A stretch of 64,000 nucleotides of DNA from Trileptium ribeirensis (taxonomy: Eukaryota > Nematoda > Enoplea > Enoplida > Thoracostomopsidae): positions 1-64,000 of the forward strand of contig JASANE010026793.1 of assembly GCA_030248225.1 (NCBI GenBank). The letters are read 5' to 3'. The number at the start of each line of letters is the position of its first letter. Within the stretch, counting starts at the first letter, position 1. The notes under the pieces are model-generated. The model had not been told where the DNA came from and searched no databases. It saw only the letters and a list, made by a program, of their open reading frames with translations. This document shows, piece after piece, positions 22,401-33,825 of this stretch. The position numbers and the translations under genes are program-made.

Positions 22401-25400
22401 TTATTTTTGTGAAGGATCGTAGTCCCGTTAATTTTTTGCCCGAAAATTGCACCACCGCTCGTTCAGAAACGAAAGGTGTTGTGTAGTTGGCTAATTCGTT
22501 TTTTGCACATATTTTTATTCGTGACTGTACATCAATAATATTCTGTAATGCATCAGCTCATTTCAGTTGTGAAAACATTAGTAACTTGGCAACACAACAA
22601 TCCACCTTGTTCTCGGCTCTAGTCGACTGAAACGGTTGTGGTGCAAACCCCGATTCGTCGATGCGTTCAACTTCAGCCATCAACTCGCTCGCCAGCGCTC
22701 CATCATCGTCAACTATTGTTCGAGTTTTGCCTGATTTGGACAATTCTAAAAGAAAGAATTATTATAACGTAGTATGCGGTCAGTCAATTTCTTTCAAACA
22801 GCCATTGCACCAGGAAGTTTGCAACGACATCGAGCTGATATCTGAGCACCTAGCTGCACTGGCATATGGTAGTAAGGCTTAATAATTTTTTAACTTTTTA
22901 CCATTACTTCTGGAAATAAAAAAGCCCAAACAGAGAAATCTTGGAAGCTTTTGTACTCTATGCACGGACGCCTTGTGATACACAACGCAAAATGTTTTCA
23001 AACATTTTCCTGTGAAAATCCAAATTATCACAAATTTTAAAAAAGCCTACAAACCACAACGAAATTTACTGTGAAATTTAGGTGACGAAGAGTGAAGGTG
23101 TCTTTCCGATAGAGAGCCCTCCTTAAACGACTTTATGCCGGGAAAGACTTCATTTCTCAAATGAATAGCAAGACTAATCTTATATCAGTAAGTCACAAAT
23201 TTGTTGCTCCAGCAAAAAAAAAAATAAAATTTCCTGGCATAGCAGCAAAAAACTACGAGCAAGGAATTTGTCGCTCGATATAATCGAGAAAATTTACAAA
23301 ACTATCCCAAAATTGCTCAACACCTGCACTAGTTGCTTACCTTTGTCCAGATCCATTGACTTCGAGGCAACATTCAACAACTCAGATCGCATTTTTGTCT
23401 TTAGAGCTGCAATCTCTGCCTAGAACAAGTTACAGGCGCTAAAACAATGCTTTGCGAGCTAAAAGATATAGTTAAGACAAAAACCCAGTTACCACGACTG
23501 TTCAGAAAGAGATAGATGCATTTCGCTACGACATTCATATGCCGTTCATTTGTAACAAAAAGCGTATTTGGAGACACTCGCTCCACAGCTAGAACTAAAG
23601 CGTTGTTCCTTCGATTATTGCCGGGAATTTCTAAATTTTTGTGCAAAACTGAACTCATGTAGTTAAAAGATACATTGAGCCACGGTCGTTCCAATGTCAT
23701 TTGAATGGCATTCAGCAGTGGTCAATTTGAAATCTGATAACAGCTGTACATGCACGGGTTGTCGATCGATTGTTGTACGACGTTGCCTTTAAACTCGTTC
23801 CTGAGACTATAATTTTATATATTATTTCGAACACCATTCGATATGTTACAACTATGTGCGATAATCGATCGAACGGCGACAGTGATGTCCAGCAAGGATT
23901 GTATTGGTCAAATAATTCTTGTCGTACTCCAACAGAAGCCAATATTGCAACGCTAAATTTGGTGGAATGGTGTGATAAGATAAAACCACTTGTTATTAAT
24001 TGCAATGGAGCGAGCGTAGTGAGCGGCGTATCCTAAACTGGCGTTTAATTGGAAAATCTTTTCTCCATGTGTTCATCGAATGCACCAAATGGATGGATTT
24101 TCGCAATTATTCAACGCGTGTACATGGGCACCTAACATTGTATTTTGGCATGCCATTCCATGATTTCCTGCCTAAATTTTTCACAAAACCGGACAAGAAT
24201 AAGAGACATTTTTATTTTAGCCATTTGGGGACAACCCAATATTTTCGGCTATAACTCCTGCCAGAGGCATCGGATCGACAAATAGAGACACAATTCTCAC
24301 ATCGAGAGCTACGACTTTGCTGTTTCATTTTTTGTCAGTGCATCCGCTTTTAAGAAAAATTTTAAGAAATATTCTCAAAAAAGGGAAAATTTAAAATTTA
24401 ATTACAAAGCTAGTTTTTTGTTGTTTGGAGATGAACAACTGGATTACAGAGTTACCAACCTATGAAACACGTTGGTTTCACTACTCCCAGACTGGCTCTC
24501 TTTTAACTCTGTGGGATGGTGCCGGAAAATTTGGCAAATCTTGTAAGCAAAAATTGTCAAATTTCGAATATTTTCAATACAAATAAGATTACGTAGATCT
24601 TTAGAATGTGTTTATAAATTTTCAGCGTTGCTGAACACGGTAAAAGCAATTGCATTTGTGTGGTATGCATCAAATAACGCAAGACATGTGGGATCACTCT
24701 TTCACACAATTATAAGTTACCAATAAACCATCGGCGATATTTGCTATCGTTGAATATTAATGAGGCTCAGGGATCTGAATTTGGAATGACGAAATGGTCA
24801 ATAAACGCAAAGTAGGTTAGTTCTGTTTCCACCTCGCTTTGATGAGCTACTTACTTGTAAATAAATTAGCTGCATTCCAACAAGTCGCGATGGAGAGCAA
24901 CTATTATAGCAGCAGCAAAATAATTTGTTTGATGCTTACTTCATAAAATTGTCAAGCATACATATTCGTAACAGATTAAAATATTTCGTTTCAAATAGCA
25001 CCAGCTCGTATATCAATAAGTCAGAATGTACGATCCGAAACAAGCGATAAGGTTTAAATTTGGTCTATTATCCAGGCGACCGACCAGCACCGAATCATAT
25101 ACATAAACGCCAACATCGGGCCCGATATGTCTGAGTCCACTTTCGGCAAGTATATATACCTGGGTTGTTCTTTTATCAAGCCAGTTGACGATCGTAAAAG
25201 CGACTAACGCGAACAATCACGATTTTCCCTTATATATGCGTACACGATTTTCAATGCAACAATGCGTAGGCGGTCATTATTGTGCGGATTAGCATATCAT
25301 GTTCCTGACCGCGCGCAAAGGTGAAAATGCTATTAGCTATCATGTTTTTGCTCGTATGCTATAATACACAAATAGACTACAAATTTTCCTGTCTGACAAG

Positions 25401-28400
25401 AATGTCATTTGACGAACGCAGACAAACGTGCGAAATTGACAAATGTGCGTGAACGCAAATTGCATTCGTACAACGCAAAGCCCATGTTCGCGTTCACGAA
25501 AATACGAATACCGATGGAAAAATGTGAACGCGAATTTCTAGCTGAATCAATTCGTGTTTTTTACAATACAACAAACTTGGTGTACGCACCTAAACTGGAC
25601 TCACGCATTCCCTACCCGGTCGTGTTCCGACGAATAAAAAGGGATCGCTCAATCATTTTGGACGCTAGATTTTTCCGATAGCTCAAATCTAAATCACGAA
25701 ATAAATATTTAAATATAGGAACAATCTAAATTCAAAAAACTAATTAAATTAGAAACTAAAAACTGAACTCCTCAATAACTAATGGGCCGATTTTTAAATT
25801 TTTTTGTTTGAAAGGCCTAATATCCAACAGGTGCAAGACATATAGTTTTTGACATAATTTGCTATAGTTATTAGTAATTAACTAATTAGTTAAGCGTGTT
25901 AACCTATTTTTAGCATTTTCGAACCAAGATTACATATTTTTCGTTGAATAATCAGTGTAAAGCAGTTATTTTGTTGCATATAATTCATCTCACCGTGCTT
26001 ATTATGAATCTGGTGTTTATTACCATTGGAGGAAGTTAAAACGTTCTAATTAGTTACCTATTTAACTAGCTAATTAATTATTATATAATTGCTAATTTTT
26101 TGAAAAATTTCAAAGTGCTCAGAAATGAAAAATAAATTGAACGCGGAGGTTTTCTATTTTATGATCACGAATATAACATTTCTGAAGTTCTAAAACTTAG
26201 CCGTATATGCTTATTAGTTAATTAATTATCTAATTAGTTAATTTTGTACATAATTTAAAAAACCTTCATACTGTTAATTTCATGCGCACGGGGTTTTCGA
26301 TGTGGATGATCATGAATATGTGCTTTTTAGAACTCTATGATTTTATCATGGATACTAATTAGTTAATCAGTAGATTCACTAATCAATTAGCTAGCTAATT
26401 TTTTGGTCTGGTGGATTTGACATCAGTTGCATAAAACGTGATACTTATTATAAATTGATTAAATATTTAGTTTAAATACATGTATGCACAAATAAGATAC
26501 CAAATACTTTGTATATTGCTCCGCTCGCTTTTTGTAATTTATTATGTTTACTAGTTATCTTACCTGAACCATCGCATCGCGCTCAGGAGTCGATTTTCTG
26601 GAATTTGTTATCGTTATTGACGAAACCGAGGAGCCGGATTCGCTCCTTGATATGCTTTTACGTCTCCGCTGTAGTCGATGCCGACTTGTCGAGTGTCTAT
26701 TTTGACCGGAACGACGATGTTTGTTGCTCGTTCGCTCTTTGCGCCTGCAAATAAAATCGCTCTAAATTCAGATGTTAAACAAAATTTTGATCACACTGAA
26801 ATATATAAATTTCAGAAACTGCATACACATCATTCTGAACATATATTTAAAAGCAAGGCCAACAACTGAAGCGAATTTCAGAAAAAGTTCAATAAGCTTA
26901 TTCTACCGTATCAATGAAAGCGACTCATTGCTTCATCAATAAGTTATCTTTCCTACAATCAAAAAGCAATAATTATCACTGCGAAATGCTCTGGTTTCAA
27001 AAATGTGTGTCCGATATTGAAAAGTTCTAAGCCAAAATCACAAGTAAGAATTTTTAGAGCTGTCTAGTAAGAAGACCAGTGGTTTATAGTAGGAAATAAT
27101 CGGAATCAAAACCAGCAACCGGAGAGCTGACGATCTGGAACCTGGTCTTAGAAAAATATTGCATAGTAAAACAAATCTTAATGTATTGCGATAATTTTAG
27201 TGTATCCCTGGAACTATAAAGAGGCTGAGAAAGCTAATAATGTATATTTATCGGTCAAGATGCCATTTGTCGGTTTCTTGGTCCCGCCATAAAAACAAAA
27301 ATGCCTTACACAATTCTTTCCTGCGTAAACTGTTTCACACTGAATGTGCATGTAACGCAAGGATGGTAGACTATACAATTTAGCTGTGTTTCCTACCGTC
27401 TCCCTTTATTAGTGTATTGCGATAATTTTAGTGTATCCCTGGAACTATAAAGAGGCTGAGAAAGCTAATAATGTATATTTATCGGTCAAGATGCCATTTG
27501 TCGGTTTCTTGGTCCCGCCATAAAAAAAAATGCCTTACACAATTCTTTCCTGCGTAAACTGTTTCACACTGAATGTGCATGTAACGCAAGGATGGTAGAC
27601 TATACAATTTAGCTGTGTTTCCTACCGTCTCCCTTTATTAGACATAAGTTTTATGGTATTGCGTATATACTCTTTATTTATTTTTCCAATGACCAAAAAG
27701 AAAAAACTTTTGAAATTTATAAATCAACTTTGAAATTTTGAAAAAGTATAACTTGATGAGTGATTTTTACGCAGTAGGGCCCAAAATTTGCCGTATATAA
27801 TGCATACGTACTATAGCAAATACAGTTGCTTTAATCGTATTTAAAACCTATGGCCACGTTCGATTGACCTACATACATCTGTATTGGAAAAGTGGCGAAA
27901 TTTGACTATTTTGATGCCAAAATTTACACTGGTACCGTGCCTCAGGGTTAATAACTCAACTAACATGGTCTTAAAGCAATAAAATCAACTTATTTAACGT
28001 GCTAAATACCCCTATAATTCTAAAGTTCACCCGCCCCAAGCAATAAACTTGCTTTGTAAAAATTTTGAAAGTTTCACTTTTTTGGAATATTTTTTAAACA
28101 TAGGCTTATAGCTTAACGGCAGCTCTGATTGAAAAATGCAAACAAGCTTGTAGCTCCCATTTATAGCTTCGAAGCCTCTATATCGATATACAGGAAGAGA
28201 AAAATAGATACACTGTGGACCAAATCAAAAAAATGTGACCCCTACCCATTTGGAGCCAATTTTGACCTAGAAGACGTGATGGGCGGCCCCTAATGAAAGG
28301 ACACAAATGTATTGAACTTTGTGATCAAATATAAAAAATTATGAAACTCCATCCCTCCGATGATAAGTTATAATCTCCACAGACGGACAAAAAGAAATTT

Positions 28401-31400
28401 GCCGATAGCAAAGTTATAGCTAGAAACTTCGCTATAAACAAAAGTATACTATCTGAACAGAATGCTATAAATGAGACAAATAATAATACTGCTCAACACA
28501 GTTTCAATACATATTGGCATTTCTGGCTGCGTTGCAGATATGTTACTTTGTTCGAGTGCATATTAGCAGAATTTAAAACGCGCACTGGCTGATATGAGGG
28601 AATTTATGTTAGCCCGGCTTACAGCATTATAAAATACTCACAATTATTCTTTACGCTGTAATGAAATGTTCAATGATAAAATGTTCCAACCTAAGTAATT
28701 TTACACAATCAATTCGTGTTAACACATGAGGTGGAACCAGTTTTTTTTTCAAAATTGGGGGTGCCTTTTTAGCGTCAAATTTTAGGTTTACTATGTTCAA
28801 TTTAAAAAGAGTGTGTCCAATTTGGAGCGGCAGTATACAATAAATCATATATCATAGGTGTCTGTCGATAGGTTAGGTGGGTAGGGGTTTACCCGCATCG
28901 AGCCATATTTACCCCATCCACAGCAGGCTCCGCACATACCCACCACCGCTCCCACCCGCCCAAGGCGCGCGGATAGTTTCAGCAAAAAATTGTGGTAAGA
29001 TCGACAAAATTTGAGGGAAAATTAGCAAAACTGGGGTAAAACTGGCAAAAATACGGGAGGGGGGTGGAGTCTACCCCTAAGCCGCACTGTCGACCATCTA
29101 CCCACTAAGCCGACGATCTTGCGTCCAATTCGAGGACAGCGCGTCCAGACGCACATGTGGACGGATGGAGCCACTTCATTTCGAACATACACATCAGATT
29201 TATGAATGAGTAAAACGGTTGCTCTGTGGTTTATAGCACTCCGCAATTCCGGTTACGCCATGGTATATAGAACTTAATAGTTTATTCATAATGACAAAAA
29301 TGAGGTTTCACAACCGTACGGTTATACAGCGCCCGCGATAAACGGTTCAATTCCCGAGGTCCACCTAAATGTCAACTATGCTTGTACACAGAATTCTTAC
29401 CAAGAACGGTCTGTACAAACAGAATCAATGTTGAAATTATAATGATAGAGGGCTTTCGAAGCACCCCCAAGCTTTTGTACGTCGAGTCGTTTTAACAATA
29501 ATCATTATTCAACAACTAACTCATGATCTTGTGTGTATATCTGACATAATCAATTAGATGCTACACCAGGACCGCTGAACTATAAAAAACGTTTTTAGTT
29601 TTATATAGCCGTAGATAGACCTATTGATTCCTGTATAAAGTGTACATGACAGCATAAAAAATGATGCCAGCATGTGTGCCAAAGACAAAAATATAATAAT
29701 CCCGCTAGATACATTTTTCCCCGCAAAAACCCTTATTACTTCGAGAAACTATATACAGTACAAGCCACAACTGACTAACGCCTTACCAAAGAGCGAACAC
29801 CGAACTCCAAAGTAAATTTTTATTTCCTCGAGAACAAGTTATGTATGAGCGGGGCGAACAATCAACTAACAAAGAGCGAGTACCGATCAATTATAGCGAG
29901 TGCTGTAGCAGAATGAAGATGTTCCAGTGAGGACGCTAGGGGGAAAATTCGTACAAAAATTGTATTTTTGGCTGTTTCTATCACACATGACACATCTTCG
30001 GGTTGATAGATTTCGATAAGTTTTAATGTTCGATAGCCAAAAGTAATGATGTGCCCTTTAGTTGAACACGGTCAGCTTCAACCCTGTTTTCGGAGCCAAA
30101 CTAACAACAACAACAGGGATTTAAGGGTTTTTTGTTAAATCAGCCCATATGGTTACCATCGTTTCGCAACCCATATCTTGCGATACAGTCTTCCCATCAA
30201 GGTCAGCTCATTAAAATCTAGAACTTTGCTAACCAACGCTTTTTTGTTGGACTATTTTCTGAACAGCTTTGGGCCAGAATATGATTCGTCGACTCTTTAC
30301 TAGAAATATTGATTTTTCAAATTTCGGCATGTTGTTGCGTGTTTTACGTTAAAAGGAGTATCTGTTAAGTTATTAAGCTTGCTGGAGACGATGGTTTTGA
30401 TATCTAGCGTCCTGCTTGACTATATTATACCTTAGCGTCGGATTTCATGGGCTTTAAAGTCGATACCAACCGATTTCCATGATATGAATTTTAGTTTGTT
30501 TGGTTATATACGTATTGTGTGCGGCTATATATAGATTTTTTCCGAGCGCTGAATACAATGATTTGGTTATTTAGAGTACAACACTTGTATTTCATGAATT
30601 TTCAGAGGTTTCAGTAGATTTAGGGTTACTGAAGCCCAATTTCCGGAATATAGCAGTTTGGTTATATACTCAGAGCAGGAAACCAAGGATTGTCTATATG
30701 GATTTTCGGTTGGCTGAATACCATGGTTTGGTTATCTAGACACAAGAACAAATACTTCATGCGTTTTCAGTTGTTTTCGGCGGGTTTTGGGTCGACAAAA
30801 GGTTTTTCAACGACTTCAGGATTTCAGAGGTTCTAGAGTAGTATATATAGACGAAACATATTTTGTTACAGTTGATTAATCAGAATGATGACCTATAAAT
30901 GAAACAGCTCACGCTCCCTTTCACCCTCGCATGCAAGATACTGGTTTACTAACCTAATTTCTTTTGCTGCTCTTTTACTGTCAGCCTTCGACCGGCTGTG
31001 CCTTGACGGGGGCGACTTTGTTCTCGCCGACGAATCACTGCTTTCGTAGCTGTCTAGACTTTTGCTACGGCGACGTTTATCTCGAATAACTTGCGCAGAC
31101 TTTGGCTTGTCATTTCGCCTTTCGCGCGACACTGAGCGAGATCGAGTTCGACGCCTAAATAATATAAACTGAATAAATAATACAAACACAAAATGTGTTA
31201 AACAAAGCAACAATCTGTGTTCACACTTTCATGCTAATAGCGGTGATTACGTACTTATTCTTGTTAGCTCGCTTCATTAGGAAACTGAAATTAATGATGC
31301 ATGTGCAAATTGATAACCTGTATTCTACAAGAACATAAGCGTTTTCACTTCCTGTTTCTGACACAATGAGGATGACTCAGATATTTCGTGGTTCAATAAT

Positions 31401-33587
31401 GTGAATATAGCGCCGACAGACACATGTGCAATCCGATGACTGGTACATTGGGTCGAACAATGGATAGCATTGTCGTGCCAAGTGGAACCGAAAAGGTTAT
31501 AAATTCCAGACTACAAGCCTCTTCAATTAGAACAAGTCCGCAAAATATAATTTTGTTGTAGTAATTTATGAAATATATAATGCTTTTGAAATGCCGACAA
31601 AGAGTAATCTTGCTTTCATTTTACAATTACAATCAGAATTATACATAAATATATATTTGTTAAGTTAGAAATACAAAATGATGTTTGGCTAGTCGTAAAA
31701 AATTATTTTTATTTTAAAGCATTCCAACTTCATAAATTAATCGCAAACGAACGATTCTGGATTAAATAAAAGCGATCGAAATCGAACGAAATTTCGTTCA
31801 ATATTAGAGCATTTAATGTTTATTAGTTCCTTTCCCTAAAAATTGGAAAGGGTAAGCTTAGAAATTCGATTAACGTGTTCCTTGAGTAAAACCAACCTTA
31901 TGAATTACAATCCTAAAGATAATGACACAATGAGTTCTAAAAACAGAAGGCTGTACTGTCAGGTTATGAACATGTATGGATGTAATGAATGAAATAATAA
32001 GACGGAACTATATACTGCTTATGGGATACTGCTGGGTCATTGTACGGTACACAAAGTTATAAAATCGTCAAAGCTACAGCACTACCAAATAGACTACTAT
32101 CAAATAGTCGATGAGTTTCTACAAATTCATAATAAGCACTAGAGATGTGACCAATAGTAGAATTCACCGAATATGGAACATCCGGTTTTCAATATTCAGC
32201 CGAATACCCGAAACATCACTAATAGGTACACAGTCTGTCTTTGATTCCGTTTTGCTACTTATATAATAAGACATCGCAAGCTATAAATACAGTACATGCC
32301 CACATTATGTATCACTGGAAAGCTAATAATATTAATACAAATATGTGAAAACAATCAAGGATGAAATTTTTCGCAGGGGTGGCATTTCCCAAATATATTT
32401 TTCGCTGATACGAGGTTTGGGGTGGTAACATGAGCCACATGTAGAGCTCTGCTGTAGGTCAATGCTGCTCAATTTAGCAACTCCGAAGAGACAGATGTAT
32501 GAGTATATAATCCCGGTCTGGATTCGAGAACGCTACCTAATGATGGATAGTCCGACGCTCTGGCAACAGGGCTAGAAGAAACGGAAGGATGAGTATATAA
32601 TCCCGACCTTCGTAAAATAGCGACTTCAAACTGCACGGCCTATGCGTTTTTATATCCAAGATCTTGACGGCGTAGTTAAGGCAAAATCATGATTTGTGTG
32701 GGTTTATCAGAGAACTGGAATGACAAGACAATTTCGTATTACGCAGCTCAATTTTGATCATGCATAATTTAGAAACATAAGTACACTGAAAATATCGCTT
32801 AAAGTTCTGAGCGAGGTCCTTATTGGAGTAAACAATAATTGCAAAAGCTTATGGTAAACATTGACATAACCTAAACCAAATTACAACTTAAAATTATTAT
32901 GAAAAGAAAATATTCCTATTTTTTTACGTAGGAGTGCGATATGATGGCTATAGATGCCTTAAAAGAATGTACCCGGGTTTCCAATTTGACTGTAATTGAA
33001 GTAAATTAATGAACAACTGTTCAGTAGTATTACACGCTTCCACAAAAAAGCCATGCTATTAATATGGGTGCCCCGTTCCGAGAGCTTAAAGTACAAAGAC
33101 ATTCAATGAGATTTTCGGCAAAACTTGAAGATACTAAATATGGAATTACATGAGATTAGATCGATCATAACCGAAATCAAGTTCACTTTTCGGATTCAAT
33201 TAAGAAGCGCGAAAACCGAGCATAATTTATTTGCCCGAACAACGCCACCTCTGCTGATCACCGAAAACTAATTCCAATATATATAACTGAGCCTATTCAT
33301 TTCATGTGAAATCTGACGGTACACCAACAATTTATCAGGGCAAACAATGTATAGACAGAAGCATAAGTTTACCACAGGGACAAGATAAAATGTGTCTAAG
33401 CAAGAATATGCCCATCACACGGTTGCACACAGATGCCGGTGGCGCAGCACCCCCCTTTTTCGCCAAAGACTCGGCAACCCCCCTGGCGGTAAATTAATAT
33501 AACTCATACAGCTTAAAATTTTTGAAACACGTACCTTTGCTTTTTCTTCCTGCTCGTCCGTCGATCGTCGTCAGAGTCGGAAGCCAT
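16471..33587 (-). CDS. RSRC1: RSRC1-like SR splicing factor (3' end missing), multi-exon
   Basis: Six constitutive exons chain in phase with GT-AG introns: 33587-33535, 31154-30954, 26744-26564, 23419-23341, 22745-22606 and 16707-16471, giving 891 nt or 297 residues. An optional 30-nt exon lies at 31284-31255. The N-terminus MASDSDDDRRTSRKKKQRRR resembles the start of RSRC1 as I recall it. RS-rich segments follow (RTRSRSVSRERR, RRRSKSLDSYESSDSS, RHRLQRRRKSISRSESGSS; about residues 18-135), then a coiled-coil-like block (AEIAALKTKMRSELLNVASK), the conserved ERIDESGFAPQPFQSTR at about 198-214 and an acidic stretch ending EEEDENSLFHPA. In human RSRC1 the same order ends in NSLAHPNLF and a Trp/basic tail, so one last exon of 30-40 codons is expected below 16471. 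RSRC1 is a nuclear SR protein acting in 3' splice-site choice and transcription; that role here is inference. Exon 6 uses AAG|GTGGAT and exon 7 a TTTAAG acceptor, the weakest junctions. Introns are 0.6-5.9 kb and full of transposons. Confidence 0.8.
16708..17839. other. RSRC1-like intron, no further feature recognised
   Basis: This is the 3' part of the 5.9-kb intron between exons 22745-22606 and 16707-16471. Short plus-strand frames at 17151-17660 have no recognisable character. Confidence 0.4.
17840..18180. repeat. ~175-bp satellite-like repeat, two copies
   Basis: Two adjacent units share CGACCTAGTATCTGTCA (second unit: CGACCTAAGATCTGTCA), a CAAAACTAATTTAA / CAAAATTAATTTAA block, and a GAAATTCGGCCATTTTGG-like end. 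The same units reappear at 20935-21240, on the other side of a CR1 LINE fragment. Confidence 0.72.
18240..19250. repeat. ~330-bp direct repeats, three copies
   Basis: The block ATGAGTTTCCCATGCCCGAA and variants recurs near 18280, 18602 and 18935, and the ends TTGCTTCCGTGAAGGGTACT recur near 18477, 18823 and 19181. Units also share AACAAATTTTCAAATTTTGG and GAGGAACCA. No coding capacity. The array lies in the RSRC1-like intron. Confidence 0.85.
19275..20630 (+). mobile_element. 5'-truncated CR1-type LINE, reverse transcriptase remnant
   Basis: Reading begins inside the RT with SLPRDWLVSKVISIHKSG, then NYRSISLTSSCCKVMESIV, the first catalytic region VVLLDMAKAFDKVSH, VPQGFALGPVLFNIFINDID, and KKFADDIAI (the [YF]xDD box) near 19836. 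A frameshift and an amber stop near 19848 and 19911 break the frame. It then continues as FNVNKCVLLHVGFNN, YLGVTVSSDVKYSSHC, RPKLEYATTVSAPYL and the usual C-terminus with LRGHQSRQYPKSPPR and TFWNNLPEWVVSADTVQSF to a stop at 20626. The family matches the larger element at 34-38.8 kb. It sits inside a satellite-like array in the RSRC1-like intron. Confidence 0.9.
20935..21240. repeat. ~175-bp satellite-like repeat, two further copies
   Basis: Units carry GCGACCTAGTATCTGTCA twice (near 21018 and 21159), GAAATTCGACCATTTTGG and AATTAATTTAAGGACTTCA, matching the units at 17840-18180. They suggest a single array later split by the 330-bp repeats and the LINE. Confidence 0.7.
21241..22296. other. RSRC1-like intron, no further feature recognised
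   Basis: Short overlapping frames on both strands, none recognisable. A potential 26-nt exon with acceptor TTTGTCAG near 22070 was seen, but it does not fit the phase of the RSRC1-like gene. Confidence 0.35.
22297..22527. mobile_element. 231-bp Tc1/mariner-type MITE
   Basis: CAGTCACTAAAATG at the left and its inverse CGTGACTG at the right are flanked by TA at 22295-22296 and 22528-22529. The interior holds an inverted repeat around AGCCGAAC (about 22368-22395). The right arm matches the MITE that hosts the MULE at 10234-12578. No coding capacity. Confidence 0.66.
23420..25764. other. RSRC1-like intron (fourth), no clear feature
   Basis: This fills most of the intron between exons at 26744-26564 and 23419-23341. 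Apart from one exon-like block at 24431-24542, I see only short frames. Recurrent CGTTCG/ACGAAC words occur at 25400-25520 without a defined repeat unit. Confidence 0.35.
24431..24542 (+). other. exon-like open frame on the opposite strand
   Basis: ATG at 24431 starts MNNWITELPTYETRWFHYSQ and continues through LLTLWDGAGKFGKS to a consensus donor GTAAGC at 24543. Composition is protein-like and the donor is good, but no downstream exon was found and no family is recognised. It lies antisense inside an RSRC1-like intron. Confidence 0.2.
25765..26490 (+). mobile_element. CR1-type mini-LINE: 5' region joined directly to 3' tail
   Basis: From CTCCTCAATAACTAATGGGCC on, the sequence follows the 5' non-coding region of the LINE at 33975-34960 (shared GGGCCGATT, TTGAAAGGCCTAATATCC, GATCACGAATAT, GATCATGAATATGTG and TAATTAGTTAATTA clusters). 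Near 26425 it jumps to AAACGTGATACTTATTATAAATTGATTAAATATTTA, which is the 3' end of the same LINE at 38785-38820. ORF1 and ORF2 are absent. It is thus an internally deleted, non-autonomous derivative of about 730 bp, inserted antisense in the RSRC1-like gene. Confidence 0.75.
27090..28610 (+). mobile_element. diverged hAT-type element, right end lost
   Basis: The left part (AGGAAATAATCGGAATCAAAACCAGC, then GGAACCTGGTCTTAG) follows the left end of the hAT copy at 38910. Later blocks (GCTATAAATGAGACAAA near 28465, TTCTGGCTGCGTTGCAGAT near 28520, CGCACTGGCTG near 28580) match the copy at 46007-46712. No CTCCCTG right end was found. It contains a 231-bp tandem duplication. Confidence 0.6.
27182..27641. 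repeat. 231-bp tandem duplication
   Basis: TGTATTGCGATAATTTTAGT starts at 27182 and again at 27413, and the two units are nearly identical to their ends (TCTCCCTTTATTAG). The only clear difference is in an A-rich run (AAAAACAAAAATG against AAAAAAAAATG). Such identity implies a recent duplication inside an old hAT fragment. Confidence 0.93.
28611..29959. other. RSRC1-like intron; GC-rich island at 28866-29110
   Basis: A GC-rich, CCCACC-rich patch breaks the AT-rich background at 28866-29110. Its two edges share a loose inverted match (TTAGGTGGGTAG against CTACCCACTAAG), so it may be a small inverted-repeat element. A box B-like GGTTCAATTCCCG near 29342 has no matching box A. No gene is seen. 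Confidence 0.35.
29960..30950. repeat. ~1-kb dispersed repeat, copy 1
   Basis: The order of blocks (TTCGATAGC-AAAAGTAATGA, GCGTGTTTTAC-GTAAAA, GGTTTGGTTATCTAG-like, GATTTAGGGT, AATTTCCGGAATATA, CTTCATGCGTTTTCAGTTGTTTTC, and a TTTCACCCTCGCATGCAAGATACTGG end) is shared with copies at 61980-62560 and 62635-63620. The right end abuts the donor of RSRC1-like exon 31154-30954. No coding motif was recognised, so the class is unknown. Confidence 0.75.
31255..31284 (-). other. candidate 30-nt cassette microexon of the RSRC1-like gene
   Basis: A consensus nematode acceptor (AATTTCAG) directly precedes 31284, and the donor GTACGTAA follows 31255; the same donor hexamer GTACGT follows exon 1. The length is 30 nt, so inclusion or skipping keeps the frame. 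Inclusion would insert ten residues, FLMKRANKNK in context, before the first RS block. Skipping gives QRRRTRSRS, which reads more like other RSRC1 N-termini. Whether it is used is inference. Confidence 0.5.
31285..33534. other. RSRC1-like first intron
   Basis: No gene or element was recognised. GATGAGTATATAATCCCG-type words recur at 32500 and 32588. A 63-codon plus-strand frame at 33306-33497 has no family match. Confidence 0.4.
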
Positions 33588-33774
33588 TCGTAGTAATTTA
33601 TAGCATTAAATGTGCTTCGCAAGACCTAGCGTCTATCGTACTTTAATTACACAGTCTAATACCTATGACAAAACAGTGGCTATACAGAAAATAAAGACTA
33701 CAAAACATAACAAATACCAGTTTCCTTAAATCTAACAATTCGGTGTTCAAATCATGACAACCGCCGACACTTAC

Positions 33775-33825
33775 TAGAAAAGTGAGATTTGGCACCGTAG
33801 CTGCTTGGCTTGTATTAGCTGCCAT
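33775..33825 (-). other. candidate upstream first exon
   Basis: An ATG at 33825 begins MAANTSQAATVPNLTFL, 17 codons, ending at a perfect donor GTAAGTGT. It lies 190 bp upstream of the RSRC1-like start on the same strand. It may be an alternative or untranslated leader exon, or the first exon of another gene. A splice to the CTAG near 33625 would not keep the RSRC1 frame. Confidence 0.3.

Noticed and set aside
29281..29375. Box B-like GGTTCAATTCCCG
   Set aside because: No box A at the required distance and no cloverleaf.
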